A stretch of 64,000 nt of DNA from Sphingobacterium allocomposti. Its GTDB lineage: Bacteria; Bacteroidota; Bacteroidia; Sphingobacteriales; Sphingobacteriaceae. The notes beneath the pieces were generated by a model. That model worked only from the letters and a program-made list of their open reading frames with translations. It was not told the origin of the DNA and made no database searches. Positions 43,190 through 52,215 of the stretch are shown here, piece after piece; the first letter of the stretch is position 1; the number at the start of each line of letters is the position of its first letter. The DNA is taken from positions 62,001 through 126,000 of the forward strand of contig NZ_VNHX01000008.1 of assembly GCF_008124885.1 (NCBI RefSeq), written 5' to 3'. The position numbers and the translations under genes are program-made.

Positions 43190-43978
43190 ATGGGATTTGC
43201 GACAAAGAAACCGAAACGTTGGGAACTTCAGCAACTGACATGGACGTTCATTTCCATCGTGATGTTCGTGCCCCTACCTGTGCACCTGTTCCCTTTTGTC
43301 ATGCTTTCTCAGGCGAAGAAAAGTAAGATACGGTCCTGGTATATCACGGGGCTTGTTTTGTTGCTGGCGGAACTTGCGCTTTTTGGCTCTTTTATTTATT
43401 TTTTTGGAACGATTTCCCAGGGGATGCTCCTGACATTGGGCGGATACGTTACTTCGTATGTTGTCGGAAACGGGCTGTTGCTTAACCGGGCGAAGACCCA
43501 TCTTCAGCGACTTGAGCTGGCAGAGATCCGCCCGCTGACGTGGATAACAACAGCTTCCTCGGCTAACAGGGTTAAAGAGCTGCCGCAAGCCTCGCTCGAT
43601 ACGCCGCAGCTGTTTATTGAGGGACTGCTTCATTGGAGGAAAGTCATTGACAACAGGTCCATTCACCAAAATATAGACCGTATTATCCACCTCTTTCAGC
43701 TACTGGAAAAGAACGACAAGATAGAAGCCGAAAAGTTTCTGGTACGTCATTCCACGGTCGTAAATGTGCTCATGAAGTACGATGAGATCGAGAATTCCCG
43801 ATTGAACAACGCCGTCACTGCTGCTTCCAAAAAGAAGCTGGAAGAGGTTATCGCGAAGGCGGCCGTAGCAATCGAGCAGGAAGTTACCAACCAATTTAAA
43901 GCGGGTATACTAGATGTATCTGCAGAATCGGATGTATATATTCAAACGCTCAAAAATAGGAACCTTTTAAACGAATAA
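43190..43978 (+). CDS. Membrane protein, XpaC-like partner of TelA
   Basis: 262 residues. Two or three membrane segments in the N-terminal 100 (FISIVMFVPLPVHLFPFVML; WYITGLVLLLAELALFGSFIYFF; MLLTLGGYVTSYVVGNGLLL), then a helical soluble part of about 150 residues rich in Lys, Glu and Ile (SIHQNIDRIIHLFQLLEKND; VNVLMKYDEIENSRLNNAV). The second half fits the 5-bromo-4-chloroindolyl phosphate hydrolysis family (XpaC), which is usually encoded next to telA, as here (two bases apart). I assign it mainly from that context. Function is unclear, proposed to be envelope stress or phage resistance related. Confidence 0.65.
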   Translation: MGFATKKPKRWELQQLTWTFISIVMFVPLPVHLFPFVMLSQAKKSKIRSWYITGLVLLLAELALFGSFIYFFGTISQGMLLTLGGYVTSYVVGNGLLLNRAKTHLQRLELAEIRPLTWITTASSANRVKELPQASLDTPQLFIEGLLHWRKVIDNRSIHQNIDRIIHLFQLLEKNDKIEAEKFLVRHSTVVNVLMKYDEIENSRLNNAVTAASKKKLEEVIAKAAVAIEQEVTNQFKAGILDVSAESDVYIQTLKNRNLLNE

Positions 43979-43980
43979 AT

Positions 43981-45087
43981 ATGGCAGATCTGACCTTAAC
44001 GACATACGACGATAATCCGGAAAACAAAAAGAACGAAGTATCAGTCGAGTTTACAGACGAAGAGAAAGCACTGATCAAGCAGTATAAAGACAAAATAAAC
44101 CTCACATCAACCACCGACGTCATCCAGTACGGCGTGGGTAGTCAGACAAAGGTAAGCAACTTCTCCAACGAGATCTTGAAGCAGGTGCGCACCAAAGATA
44201 TGGGCGGAGCCGAAGAGATCCTGCTGAACCTACGTTCTAATATTAAATCGTTCGACGAAAATCTTAATAAGAAGCCGCTGATCCCCTTTTTCGATAATAT
44301 GAAGAAAAAGCTGCAGCGTATGCGTACCGAATATCAATCGGTAGAAAAGAATATACACCAGATAGAATTAAGATTGGAAGGACATTACAAAAGCTTAGGG
44401 AAGGACGTCCATATTTTCGATAAATTATTTGTCGAGAATCAAAACTATTTTAAAGAACTTTCCCTGTACATTGCGGCCGGAGAAGAAAAGCTGAAGGAGG
44501 CACATGCCGTGACATTGCCGCAGCTAAAAGCCGAGGCCGAAAACTCCGGCGATCCGCATAAGGTGCAGGAATATAAAGACATGGAACAGCATGTCGTCCG
44601 TTTTGAGCGGAAAGTGCACGATTTGAAACTGACCCGGATGGTGGTGTTGCAGACCGCGCCCCAGATACGGCTGATTCAAAATAACAGCTCTTCTTTGATG
44701 GAGAAGATTCAGTCTTCCTTAGTCAATACGATACCTCTTTGGAAGAACCAGATGGTCCTTACATTGGGAATTGCCCATGCACAAAAGGCGCTGGAAGCCC
44801 AGAAAGCCGTGACCGACGCAACCAACGAGCTGCTTCGTAAAAACTCCGAAATGCTCAAAGAATCGACAATAAGTGTGGCAAAAGAAACAGAGCGGGGAAT
44901 CGTCGACATCGAAACGATTAAAAAGGCGAACCAGGATATTGTCTCTACGATAGAGCAGGTGTTGCAGATTCAGCGGGAGGGCAGGGAAAAGCGGAAGGTT
45001 GTGGAGCAGGAACTGTTGCAGGCGGAAAACGAATTAAAGACGCATATATTAAAGTCATCGGGCGACGAAACGCGTCTCATCAATTAA
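43981..45087 (+). CDS. telA: Toxic anion resistance protein, TelA family
   Basis: 368 residues, mostly long amphipathic helices. Family features: FTDEEKALIKQYKDKINL at the start, IKSFDENLNKKPLIPFFDNMKKKLQRMRTEY, the long coiled coil about 125-230, and QTAPQIRLIQNNSSSLMEKIQSSLVNTIPLWKNQMVL, followed by KAVTDATNELLRKNSEMLK. TelA-family proteins are linked to tellurite and envelope-stress resistance in other bacteria; no terZ/terD genes lie nearby, so the function here is open. Starts two bases after the XpaC-like gene; a terminator follows. Confidence 0.9.
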   Translation: MADLTLTTYDDNPENKKNEVSVEFTDEEKALIKQYKDKINLTSTTDVIQYGVGSQTKVSNFSNEILKQVRTKDMGGAEEILLNLRSNIKSFDENLNKKPLIPFFDNMKKKLQRMRTEYQSVEKNIHQIELRLEGHYKSLGKDVHIFDKLFVENQNYFKELSLYIAAGEEKLKEAHAVTLPQLKAEAENSGDPHKVQEYKDMEQHVVRFERKVHDLKLTRMVVLQTAPQIRLIQNNSSSLMEKIQSSLVNTIPLWKNQMVLTLGIAHAQKALEAQKAVTDATNELLRKNSEMLKESTISVAKETERGIVDIETIKKANQDIVSTIEQVLQIQREGREKRKVVEQELLQAENELKTHILKSSGDETRLIN

Positions 45088-45123
45088 AAACATAGCGACT
45101 AAATCATTGACATCATTCCATAT

Positions 45124-45150
45124 AGCAGGCATAATCTTTTGCCTGCTTTT
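45124..45150 (+). terminator. Terminator of telA
   Basis: An eight-base stem (AGCAGGCA with its complement) followed by a short T run, 37 bases after the telA stop. Confidence 0.75.
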
Positions 45151-45216
45151 ATAGTATATAGTGACGGCGGATGTATGTCGGGCTATCGCTATTGGCCGCC
45201 GGGAAAGTAGCTTGGC

Positions 45217-45750
45217 CTAGTCTTCCCACCGGCGTTTCGGCGTGCAGCGAATGTCCTGCACTTTTCGAAGCACTATCGGACGCTGATCGAAGCGGCTCTC
45301 TAAAATCAGCGAGTCGGCGCTATGGTGGGCTACCCGGTAACGAGGGAGGTAGGTTCCGGTTCTATAGCACCCCGCGGTTTTGTATTTTCCGTTCTCCTTT
45401 GTATAGATACCTTCGCCGATTAAGCTATCACCACGCATCACGTACACAGCCTTCGCATACTCGCTCCAGCTGCCTTCTTTGTAACAAGAGTCGGGAATGC
45501 GCTGTATTTTCGCGTGTACATGCATAGTGGCATACACGGAATCGCACGTAAATTTAAACTGATGCAAGGTATAGTCCATCATCTGCGATTGGTAAGGAAT
45601 GCTGTCCTGTACCCATACACCTTGTAAAAAGTCTGCCCCTTCGGATTGCATCTCCGAGTGGCGGACACAGCTGCTCCATATAAAGAGCGTGCCTATTAAC
45701 AAAAATAGGCATGCTCCAAGAGATTTTTTTAGTAACGGATGCTGAACCAC
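45217..45750 (-). CDS. Hypothetical lipoprotein downstream of fumC
   Basis: 177 residues. Signal LLKKSLGACLFLLIGTLFIWSSC with the lipid Cys at 28. The mature part has DFLQGVWVQDSIPYQSQMMDYTLHQFKF, KEGSWSEYAKAVYVMRGDSLIGEG, GCYRTGTYLPRYRVAHHSADSLIL and ends near RRWED; it looks lipocalin-like and beta-rich, but no family is certain. It follows fumC by four bases, on the same strand, and that pairing recurs in Sphingobacteriaceae as far as I recall. It is not fumarate hydratase itself. Function unknown. Confidence 0.7.
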   Translation of the reverse strand: MVQHPLLKKSLGACLFLLIGTLFIWSSCVRHSEMQSEGADFLQGVWVQDSIPYQSQMMDYTLHQFKFTCDSVYATMHVHAKIQRIPDSCYKEGSWSEYAKAVYVMRGDSLIGEGIYTKENGKYKTAGCYRTGTYLPRYRVAHHSADSLILESRFDQRPIVLRKVQDIRCTPKRRWED

Positions 45751-45754
45751 TTAA

Positions 45755-47152
45755 CTATTTTAAGCTTCCAACCATGTCCTCGGGTTTTACCCACTCGTCA
45801 AACTGCTCTGCAGTAACGTATCCCAACGCGATGGCAGTTTCCTTTAATGTCGCGTTGTTTTTATGGGCTGTCTGTGCGATCTCAGCCGCCTTGTAGTAAC
45901 CGATTTTGGTATTCAGTGCCGTCACCAACATCAATGAGTTATCGACAAGCTCTTTAATGCGGTCGTGGTTAGGCTCTATGCCCACAGCACAGTGTTCCTC
46001 GAACGACACACAGGCGTCGCCCAGGAGGCGGGCAGACTGCAGAAAGTTCGCCGCCATAAGAGGTTTAAATACGTTCAGCTCGTAATGGCCCTGCGTACCT
46101 CCAATCGTGATGGCCACATCGTTGCCCATCACCTGTGCAGCAACCATGGTCAAGGCTTCACACTGGGTAGGATTTACTTTCCCCGGCATGATGGAAGAAC
46201 CTGGCTCATTCTCCGGAATAAGGATTTCGCCAATGCCTGAACGAGGCCCGGAAGCTAGCATCCGGATGTCGTTGGCGATCTTGTTTAAAGAAACGGCGAG
46301 TTGCTTAAGTGCTCCATGTGCTTCGACGATGGCATCGTGCGCTGCTAATGCCTCGAATTTGTTAGGCGCGGTGACAAAGGGCAACCCCGTAAATTCAGCA
46401 ATATATTTCGCGACTAGTACGTCGTATCCAGCAGGGGTATTCAAGCCCGTGCCGACAGCAGTACCACCAAGGGCCAGTTCGGCTAAGTGGGCCAACGTGT
46501 TTTTAACCGCTTTCAGTCCATAATTAAGCTGGGCAACGTAGCCGGACAATTCCTGTCCTAAGGTTATTGGCGTCGCATCCATCAGGTGCGTACGGCCGAT
46601 CTTAACCACATTCATAAACTCCTCAGACTTACGCTGCAACGTGTCGCGAAGTTTCTCGACCCCAGGGATCGTAACCTCTACAACAGCTTTATAAGCGGCA
46701 ATGTGCATGCCTGTAGGAAACGTATCATTAGACGATTGCGATTTGTTTACGTCGTCATTCGCTTTTAAAATAGGATCTCCCTCACCAATCTTGCCCCCGG
46801 CCAATACCTGAGCCCTATTCGCAATTACTTCGTTGACGTTCATGTTCGACTGTGTGCCCGACCCCGTTTGCCAGATTACCAGTGGAAACTGGTCATCAAG
46901 CTGACCGGCAAGAATTTCATCGCATACCGCTGCAATGGCATCCCGCTTTTCTATAGGCAGCACACCCAGCTCGTGGTTGGCGTACGCAGCCGCTTTCTTC
47001 AAATAGGCAAAACCTTCAATGATTTCCTTCGGCATGGAGGCCGCAGGACCGATCTTAAAATTGTTACGTGAACGTTCGGTCTGTGCTCCCCAGTATTTGT
47101 CTGCAGGAACCTGTACCTCGCCCATCGTGTCTTTTTCTATTCTGAATGACAT
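45755..47152 (-). CDS. fumC: Fumarate hydratase class II
   Basis: 465 residues, cytoplasmic, interconverts fumarate and malate in the TCA cycle. Start [29 protein letters not shown]; an ATG 48 bases upstream would add an unrelated hydrophobic segment. Conserved features: [40 protein letters not shown] substrate segment, [16 protein letters not shown], and the signature [17 protein letters not shown]. Iron-free class II enzyme as in E. coli FumC. A TAACTTTG -7 box lies 72 bases upstream. The small lipoprotein gene follows in the same transcript. Confidence 0.97.
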   Translation of the reverse strand: MSFRIEKDTMGEVQVPADKYWGAQTERSRNNFKIGPAASMPKEIIEGFAYLKKAAAYANHELGVLPIEKRDAIAAVCDEILAGQLDDQFPLVIWQTGSGTQSNMNVNEVIANRAQVLAGGKIGEGDPILKANDDVNKSQSSNDTFPTGMHIAAYKAVVEVTIPGVEKLRDTLQRKSEEFMNVVKIGRTHLMDATPITLGQELSGYVAQLNYGLKAVKNTLAHLAELALGGTAVGTGLNTPAGYDVLVAKYIAEFTGLPFVTAPNKFEALAAHDAIVEAHGALKQLAVSLNKIANDIRMLASGPRSGIGEILIPENEPGSSIMPGKVNPTQCEALTMVAAQVMGNDVAITIGGTQGHYELNVFKPLMAANFLQSARLLGDACVSFEEHCAVGIEPNHDRIKELVDNSLMLVTALNTKIGYYKAAEIAQTAHKNNATLKETAIALGYVTAEQFDEWVKPEDMVGSLK

Positions 47153-47224
47153 TGTATAAAGGTGAAAGTTAAAAGTGAAAATTAAAAAATCAAAAGCCAA
47201 ACAGCTGTTTAACTTGTTGCATCA

Positions 47225-47232
47225 CAAAGTTA
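47225..47232 (-). promoter_or_regulatory. -7 box of fumC
   Basis: TAACTTTG on the minus strand, exact consensus. TTG at the expected distance is missing. It would give a 5' untranslated region of about 68 bases. Confidence 0.5.
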
Positions 47233-47407
47233 ACGAAACTTATAGGAAAACGAAATAGTATACCTTTTTTAAACAGCGGTACAAACCACATGTGGGATTG
47301 GCGGGTAAGTGTCTTGTTGATCGGGCGAAGATAGAATTTCCTCCCATACGCTTTGCGTTCAAGAAAGGGGCAAATGGATATACGTTTATGTCAAACGCGA
47401 GATAGAC

Positions 47408-47442
47408 GTTACAGCGTTGTTTTGATACAGCCCCGCTACATC
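47408..47442 (+). repeat. Direct repeat, left copy: remnant of ATPase 3' end
   Basis: GTTACAGCGTTGTTTTGA (47408-47425) is identical to 48682-48699, which codes for the final Val-Thr-Ala-Leu-Phe and stop of the ATPase. Both are followed, after 7 or 2 bases, by CCGCTACATC. So the ATPase gene is bracketed by copies of its own 3' end and the junction beyond. Confidence 0.85.
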
Positions 47443-47461
47443 TATTATAGTTATCCTTTGC

Positions 47462-47505
47462 TTTACTCAGTATATTGAGTAAATTTACGTAGTATATTGA
47501 GTAAA
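47462..47505 (+). promoter_or_regulatory. Two tandem 22-base palindromes before the ATPase gene
   Basis: Copy 1: TTTACTCA, GTATAT, TGAGTAAA (47462-47483), a perfect eight-base arm palindrome. Copy 2: TTTACGTA, GTATAT, TGAGTAAA (47484-47505), directly abutting, with two mismatches in the left arm. They end nine bases before the ATG at 47515. This looks like an operator for a dimeric regulator; no regulator gene is adjacent. Confidence 0.65.
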
Positions 47506-47514
47506 TTCTTAATT

Positions 47515-48699
47515 ATGTTTGAAAGATCTTATTTACAGCGACTTATATCTAGAGTAAATGAGCCGAGAAAGTTTATCCAAGTCTTAATGGGCCCAAGACA
47601 GGTCGGTAAAACGACGTTGGTACGTCAACTTACAGAAAAACTAGATATACCCTACTTGTTTGTTTCGGCGGATGCGGTGCCGGCTTCCGACAGTAGCTGG
47701 CTTTCCGCACAATGGGCTGCTGCCCATGTGCAAATGAAACAAAAAGAGGCTAAAGCGTTTCTGTTGGTTGTTGACGAAATCCAAAAAATAGACAATTGGA
47801 GTGAAACCGTTAAACTTCTTTGGGACACCGATACAAGGACAGGAACAAACCTGAAGGTAATTTTGCTTGGATCATCACGGTTGCTGCTCCAACAAGGGCT
47901 GACAGAATCGCTGGCAGGAAGATTTGAAAGCACTTATATGGGACATTGGTCATACGCTGAAATGCAACAAGCCTTTGGTTGGACAGCAGAAGAGTATGTG
48001 TGGTTTGGGGGATACCCTGGTGCGGCAACACTAATTGCTGACGAAGAACGTTGGAAACAATACGTTGTAGGATCATTGATAGAAGCAAGTATTTCAAAAG
48101 ATATACTCATGTTAACCCGAATAGATAAACCGGCACTTATGAGAAGACTTTTTGAACTCGGATGCAGTTATTCGGGACAAATATTATCTTTTACCAAAAT
48201 TATGGGACAACTGTTGGACGCGGGGAATACGACTACTTTGGCACATTATCTGAATCTTTTAAATACGGCGGGTCTGTTAAATGGACTAGAGAAATTTGAC
48301 AATAAGCTTCTGCGTAAAAGATCATCAAGCCCGAAATTTCAAGTGCATAATACGGCGCTTATCAGTGCACAGCGGGCGGAATCATTCAAGGAGATACAAC
48401 TACGGCCAGATCTATGGGTAAGAATGGTGGAGTCAGCTATTGGTGCACATCTGATTAACAATTCATACAGCTCCGGTTGCGGAGTTTATTATTGGAGAGA
48501 AGGCAACCATGAAGTAGATTTTGTGCTAGAATATCGAGGTAAGGTGATTGGTATAGAAGTGAAAAGCGGACAGATACAGCATGCATCAGGCTTAAAAGTT
48601 TTTCAAAAAACACATCAACCAGATCATGTACTTATAGTCGGAGACGACAGTCTACCTTGGCAGGATTTTCTGCAAATGGAAGTTACAGCGTTGTTTTGA
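47515..48699 (+). CDS. AAA-type ATPase with DUF4143 C-terminal domain
   Basis: 394 residues. Walker A is GPRQVGKTTLVRQLT (about 26-40), Walker B LLVVDEIQK, and the sensor region VILLGSSRLLLQQGLTESLAGRFE. The DUF4143 domain follows (FQVHNTALISAQ, VESAIGAHLINNS) with a nuclease-like end YYWREGNHEVDFVLEYRGKVIGIEVKSG, in which Glu, Asp, Glu and Lys are in PD-(D/E)XK-like order. Such genes occur in many paralogous copies and spread horizontally; role unproven. Base composition looks more A+T-rich than neighbouring genes. ATG at 47515 preferred to a TTG at 47497, which lies inside the palindromes. Confidence 0.9.
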   Translation: MFERSYLQRLISRVNEPRKFIQVLMGPRQVGKTTLVRQLTEKLDIPYLFVSADAVPASDSSWLSAQWAAAHVQMKQKEAKAFLLVVDEIQKIDNWSETVKLLWDTDTRTGTNLKVILLGSSRLLLQQGLTESLAGRFESTYMGHWSYAEMQQAFGWTAEEYVWFGGYPGAATLIADEERWKQYVVGSLIEASISKDILMLTRIDKPALMRRLFELGCSYSGQILSFTKIMGQLLDAGNTTTLAHYLNLLNTAGLLNGLEKFDNKLLRKRSSSPKFQVHNTALISAQRAESFKEIQLRPDLWVRMVESAIGAHLINNSYSSGCGVYYWREGNHEVDFVLEYRGKVIGIEVKSGQIQHASGLKVFQKTHQPDHVLIVGDDSLPWQDFLQMEVTALF

Positions 48700-48711
48700 C
48701 GCCGCTACATC
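48682..48711 (+). repeat. Direct repeat, right copy at ATPase 3' end
   Basis: Right-hand partner of the repeat at 47408-47442. It covers the ATPase stop codon, and its CCGCTACATC part contains the convergent stop codon of the neighbouring minus-strand gene. Confidence 0.85.
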
Positions 48712-49274
48712 CCCAAGCGCCGATTGATTCGCTCCTGAATATGGTGGTACAGCTGTTTCGGCTTTAACGTGCGCCAAGGAAAGGCATTCAGATCACCTCC
48801 AAAATGTATGTAGTAATCTATGCCCTGCGCTTTAAACTCCTGCGTGACATGCTCTCTGAAGTTAAGAGCTACGATCCAGCCATCGCCGATATCTTCATAC
48901 CACTCTTCATAATACGAGTCGTCTGAGCCGTGATAGTTGAGTATATTCTCTCCGATAAGCAGGAACTTCTCAACGCCCTCAGCAACCATCATGTCAATGA
49001 CTTCCCGTTTGAGGAGCATGATGTCATTATAAATAGCATCATTCCATTCGCCGATAAATTCGATGATTGCGAAGCCCTTTTCGTAGTCGACATACAAAAT
49101 CTTCAGATAGAGGGTCTGCGAGCCGAAATCGTCCCATTGCGGGTGAAGCAGAAAGTTATAGATCTGTTTGTCAAATTCAAATTCGCTATATACCGCTCCA
49201 TAAAAGGGTGATCGCTCGTCTTCCGCAGCGATATAGTCATCACGCCAGTTGTAATATGGTTCAATCTCGTGCAC
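48705..49274 (-). CDS. Conserved hypothetical protein, 189 residues
   Basis: Not a named family to me, though the type is common in Bacteroidota. Strongly acidic and aromatic: EPYYNWRDDYIAAEDERSPFYG, QWDDFGSQTLYLKILYVDYEKGFAIIEFIGEWNDAIYND, IGENILNYHGSDDSYYEEWYEDIGDGWIVALNFREHV. No signal peptide or membrane helix. The start is GTG (reading HEIEPYYN next); an in-frame TAA lies 15 bases upstream, so no ATG is available. A full -33/-7 promoter precedes it. Its stop codon falls inside the right-hand direct repeat of the ATPase module. Confidence 0.8.
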   Translation of the reverse strand: MHEIEPYYNWRDDYIAAEDERSPFYGAVYSEFEFDKQIYNFLLHPQWDDFGSQTLYLKILYVDYEKGFAIIEFIGEWNDAIYNDIMLLKREVIDMMVAEGVEKFLLIGENILNYHGSDDSYYEEWYEDIGDGWIVALNFREHVTQEFKAQGIDYYIHFGGDLNAFPWRTLKPKQLYHHIQERINRRLGM

Positions 49275-49292
49275 AGCAATGTTATCTTACAT

Positions 49293-49324
49293 CAAACTTA
49301 CCCAAAGTTGCCCTGATTCGCAAA
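49293..49324 (-). promoter_or_regulatory. Bacteroidota -33/-7 promoter
   Basis: On the minus strand: TTTG (49324-49321), 20 bases, TAAGTTTG (49300-49293). Exact consensus in both boxes. Transcription would start about 14 bases before the GTG start. Confidence 0.75.
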
Positions 49325-49481
49325 CAGGTTGTTTGAAAAATCGTTCTGCACCCAAGAAATCTGAAATATTACGAAAATATTATGAACAACCGGCCGCTAA
49401 GATTGTGTTTCTTTTGATTCATTGTTAACTTGCCTCAATAAATTGAGAAAACTATATTAATTTTGTAACCGAAGACTATCC

Positions 49482-51101
49482 ATGCAAAAAGGCACTAAAC
49501 GAAATATATTTGTTGCGGCAACCTATGCGGCCGTGTTGCTTTTGGGCATCATCTTGGGACAAAATTATGCAGACGAACAGGGCAACAAGCCGGGAAATAG
49601 TTTGGTGCCAATCGGTCTGTCCAATAACAGTTGGAAGATACAGCAGCTAATAGACCTGATTGCCAACGCTTATGTAGACAGCGTAAACATCGACTCTGTC
49701 CAAAACGGAGCAATCAATCATATTATCTCGCACCTGGATCCCTATTCTAGCTACCTTGTGCCTAACGAATCCCGCCGCCAGACCGAGATCCTCGAAGGAA
49801 CGTTTGAAGGGATTGGGATGGAATACTTCAACCTGAACGATACACTGATGATTGTTTCGCTCATCAACGGTGGACCGGCAGACAAAGCCGGATTTAGAGT
49901 GGGCGATAAGCTTCTAAAAATCGGAAACAGGCCCGTTGCCGGAGTAAACATCTCCCGCGAGAGCGTGGAGAAACTTATACGAGGCCGTCGCGGAACAGTC
50001 GTAAACATCCATGTAAAACGTGACGATCAGGAACTGCCCGCTCCAATTAAAGTGGTAAGGGATCAGGTCACGGTGAGCTCCATGGACGTTGTGTACATGA
50101 TCCGTCCCGGGATCGGTTATATTAAAGTGCGGAGATTCGGTATCAACACGGGTGACGAGTTCCGGCAGGCCGTTATCGAGCTTAAAAAGCAGGGGGCCAA
50201 AAAATTGATTTTGGATTTACGGGATAACGGGGGAGGTTATTTCCATATGGCGATCAAGATGGCCAGCGAGTTTTTCCAGGACCGGCGGCTGATCGTTTAT
50301 ACAGAAGGTGCTCACGAGGAACGGCGCGAGTATTTTTCCGAGGAAGGGGGCAGTTTCGCAACCGGAGATCTTGCCGTGCTGATCAACGAGAATACCGCGT
50401 CAGCCAGCGAAATAGTTGCCGGTGCCGTCCAGGACTGGGATAGGGGGGTGATCATTGGAAGACGTTCCTATGGGAAAGGGATCGTACAGGAGCAGTTCGA
50501 CTTTTCCGACGGATCTACCGTAAATCTGAGCATCGCCCGTTATTTCACACCTCTTGGTCGCAGCATACAAAAGAAGTATACGCCTAATTGGTCGAATATG
50601 GTCGACTTCAACAGCATGTATAAAGGTCTTTGGGCCTTGGACACCCTGTATGCGCACGGAAAAACATTTCAGACACAGGCGGGTAAGAAAGTGTATAGTG
50701 GTGGTGGTATCCTACCCGATATACACGTGGCACAGGACTCCAACGCGCTTAACTTATTGTACCAGGATCTAATTCAGTATAGTTTTTTAGAGCAATTTGT
50801 TTATTCCCGCTTTCCGAAGCTGCTGCCGGCCTATTCCATCGAGAATTTTCTGCAGGGCTATCACTTGCCGGACAACGAGTATCAGGCGTTCGTTTCCTTC
50901 GTCCGTTCCGAAGGGTTTATTTTGTCTGACAGGAAAAAGAACGACTTGCGAGACGTAATTGAAAACGACATAGAAGCGCTGGTCGGGAGATATTATTTCG
51001 GACGGGAAGCCTATTTTAAAGTAAAAAACCGGAACGATGCATTCGTAAAAAGGGCATTGGAATTCTTCGAATCATCGACGGCCACAGGTGGTAGCGACTA
51101 G
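49482..51101 (+). CDS. S41-family C-terminal processing protease (CtpA/Prc-like)
   Basis: 539 residues. One N-terminal membrane anchor (IFVAATYAAVLLLGIILGQ) places the enzyme in the periplasm. A PDZ domain covers about 95-180 (GIGMEYFNLNDTLMIVSLINGGPADKAGFRVGDKLLKIG). The protease core has KKLILDLRDNGGGYF, NENTASASEIVAGAVQDW and GRRSYGKGIVQEQF; the Ser307 and Lys332 positions fit the usual Ser-Lys dyad with 25-residue spacing. Cleaves C-terminal tails of envelope proteins. A TAATTTTG -7 box is present 16 bases upstream of the ATG. Its 3' end overlaps the convergent gene by four bases. Confidence 0.95.
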   Translation: MQKGTKRNIFVAATYAAVLLLGIILGQNYADEQGNKPGNSLVPIGLSNNSWKIQQLIDLIANAYVDSVNIDSVQNGAINHIISHLDPYSSYLVPNESRRQTEILEGTFEGIGMEYFNLNDTLMIVSLINGGPADKAGFRVGDKLLKIGNRPVAGVNISRESVEKLIRGRRGTVVNIHVKRDDQELPAPIKVVRDQVTVSSMDVVYMIRPGIGYIKVRRFGINTGDEFRQAVIELKKQGAKKLILDLRDNGGGYFHMAIKMASEFFQDRRLIVYTEGAHEERREYFSEEGGSFATGDLAVLINENTASASEIVAGAVQDWDRGVIIGRRSYGKGIVQEQFDFSDGSTVNLSIARYFTPLGRSIQKKYTPNWSNMVDFNSMYKGLWALDTLYAHGKTFQTQAGKKVYSGGGILPDIHVAQDSNALNLLYQDLIQYSFLEQFVYSRFPKLLPAYSIENFLQGYHLPDNEYQAFVSFVRSEGFILSDRKKNDLRDVIENDIEALVGRYYFGREAYFKVKNRNDAFVKRALEFFESSTATGGSD

Positions 51102-52213
51102 TCGGTCAGGGACAGATCGGCCCATATCGGGTAGTGGTCAGACAATTTCTCCTTTACGACGTTATATTGGTTCACATCGAACTTCCGGCTGCACAATATA
51201 TAGTCGATCTGGAACAAAGGCAGCATCTCGTAGTGCGTCACGCCCCAACCCCGGCCTTTTTCCTTAAATGTATTTTTTAGTCCCTTTCCTACCAGGTTGA
51301 CGCTGTACGACATCGGGGTATCATTAAAGTCGCCCATCACGATGACGGGGTATGGAGTAGCGTCGATATGCGCCCGTAAAGCTTCGGCCTGCCGGCCCCG
51401 GCGTTCAAAGGCGTATTTCAGCTTGCGGCCTACACGGCGCGTAGCGCGCTCATCATTAGGCGTTGTAGAGGGGTTTTGAATAAATTCTTTATCCTCGCTT
51501 TGTAGACCGAACGATCGCAGGTGCACATTATATACACGTAAGGTGTCGGTACCTTTCACAATGTCGGCAAAAATAACGCGGTTGATGCCGTACTCATTTT
51601 TGGTGATGACGCCTGAGTTGACGATTGGAAACTTAGAGAAAATAATCTGTCCATATCCCTCGTGTTCGCTTTTCATAGCCGGCTCGAAATAGTGGGCCTT
51701 GAACCCTACGGCTTCGATCACCCTGTCTGTCATCTGCTTCGTTCCTTTGATTTTGGAAAAGTACTCCTGAAAGCAAAGAATATCCGGGTCGGTCTTTTTC
51801 AGCAGGTTCAATACGGCTGGCTTGACATCCTGATCGCCGCCCTTCTTTACGGACTGGAAGAGGTGTGCGTTGAAAGTCATCACGCGTATACCGCTGTCCA
51901 TTCTGCTCACCGAATGTTCCTCGTTGCGCAGTCCTATATGTTGCGTCAGTAGGCTCCAACCTGCAAGAATGGGGATCAGCGTGAACAACGCATACTTGGG
52001 TCGCCGCAACAGCCAGTACGCTAAAAATCCGAGGTTGATCAATAAAATAGGAAGGTAGCCTAAACCGAAAAATGCGAGCGGCCAAATCGCTTTCGGGTTG
52101 ATAAAAGAAGCTGCATAGCTTAGCAGTAGAAACACGATAGCAACGATGTTGCCGAGAAAGATTGTTTTACTGAAGAAACCTAAATTTTTCCTAAAGAGAC
52201 TTCTTTTTGCCAT
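51098..52213 (-). CDS. Membrane-anchored endonuclease/exonuclease/phosphatase-family protein
   Basis: 371 residues. Three membrane helices at about 15-95 (IFLGNIVAIVFLLLSYAASFI; AIWPLAFFGLGYLPILLINLGFL; YALFTLIPILAGWSLL), then a periplasmic EEP domain: RVMTFNAHLF, DILCFQEYFSKIKG, LRVYNVHLRSFGLQ, VIVMGDFNDTPMSYS, LFQIDYILCSRKFD and LSDHYPIWADLSL. All catalytic positions are present. A GTG at 52219 overlaps the rhomboid stop; the ATG two codons later is preferred. It is the last gene of the mutL-rhomboid-rhomboid operon, a conserved Bacteroidota order. Phosphodiester substrate unknown. Confidence 0.9.
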   Translation of the reverse strand: MAKRSLFRKNLGFFSKTIFLGNIVAIVFLLLSYAASFINPKAIWPLAFFGLGYLPILLINLGFLAYWLLRRPKYALFTLIPILAGWSLLTQHIGLRNEEHSVSRMDSGIRVMTFNAHLFQSVKKGGDQDVKPAVLNLLKKTDPDILCFQEYFSKIKGTKQMTDRVIEAVGFKAHYFEPAMKSEHEGYGQIIFSKFPIVNSGVITKNEYGINRVIFADIVKGTDTLRVYNVHLRSFGLQSEDKEFIQNPSTTPNDERATRRVGRKLKYAFERRGRQAEALRAHIDATPYPVIVMGDFNDTPMSYSVNLVGKGLKNTFKEKGRGWGVTHYEMLPLFQIDYILCSRKFDVNQYNVVKEKLSDHYPIWADLSLTD

Positions 52214-52215
52214 GA

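Larger units (their letters stand above)
47153..47461. other. Intergenic region between fumC and the DUF4143 ATPase gene
   Basis: About 310 bases. It holds the fumC -7 box, a purine-rich stretch beside the fumC start, and the left copy of the direct repeat that also ends the ATPase gene (47408-47442). No gene found. Confidence 0.5.
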
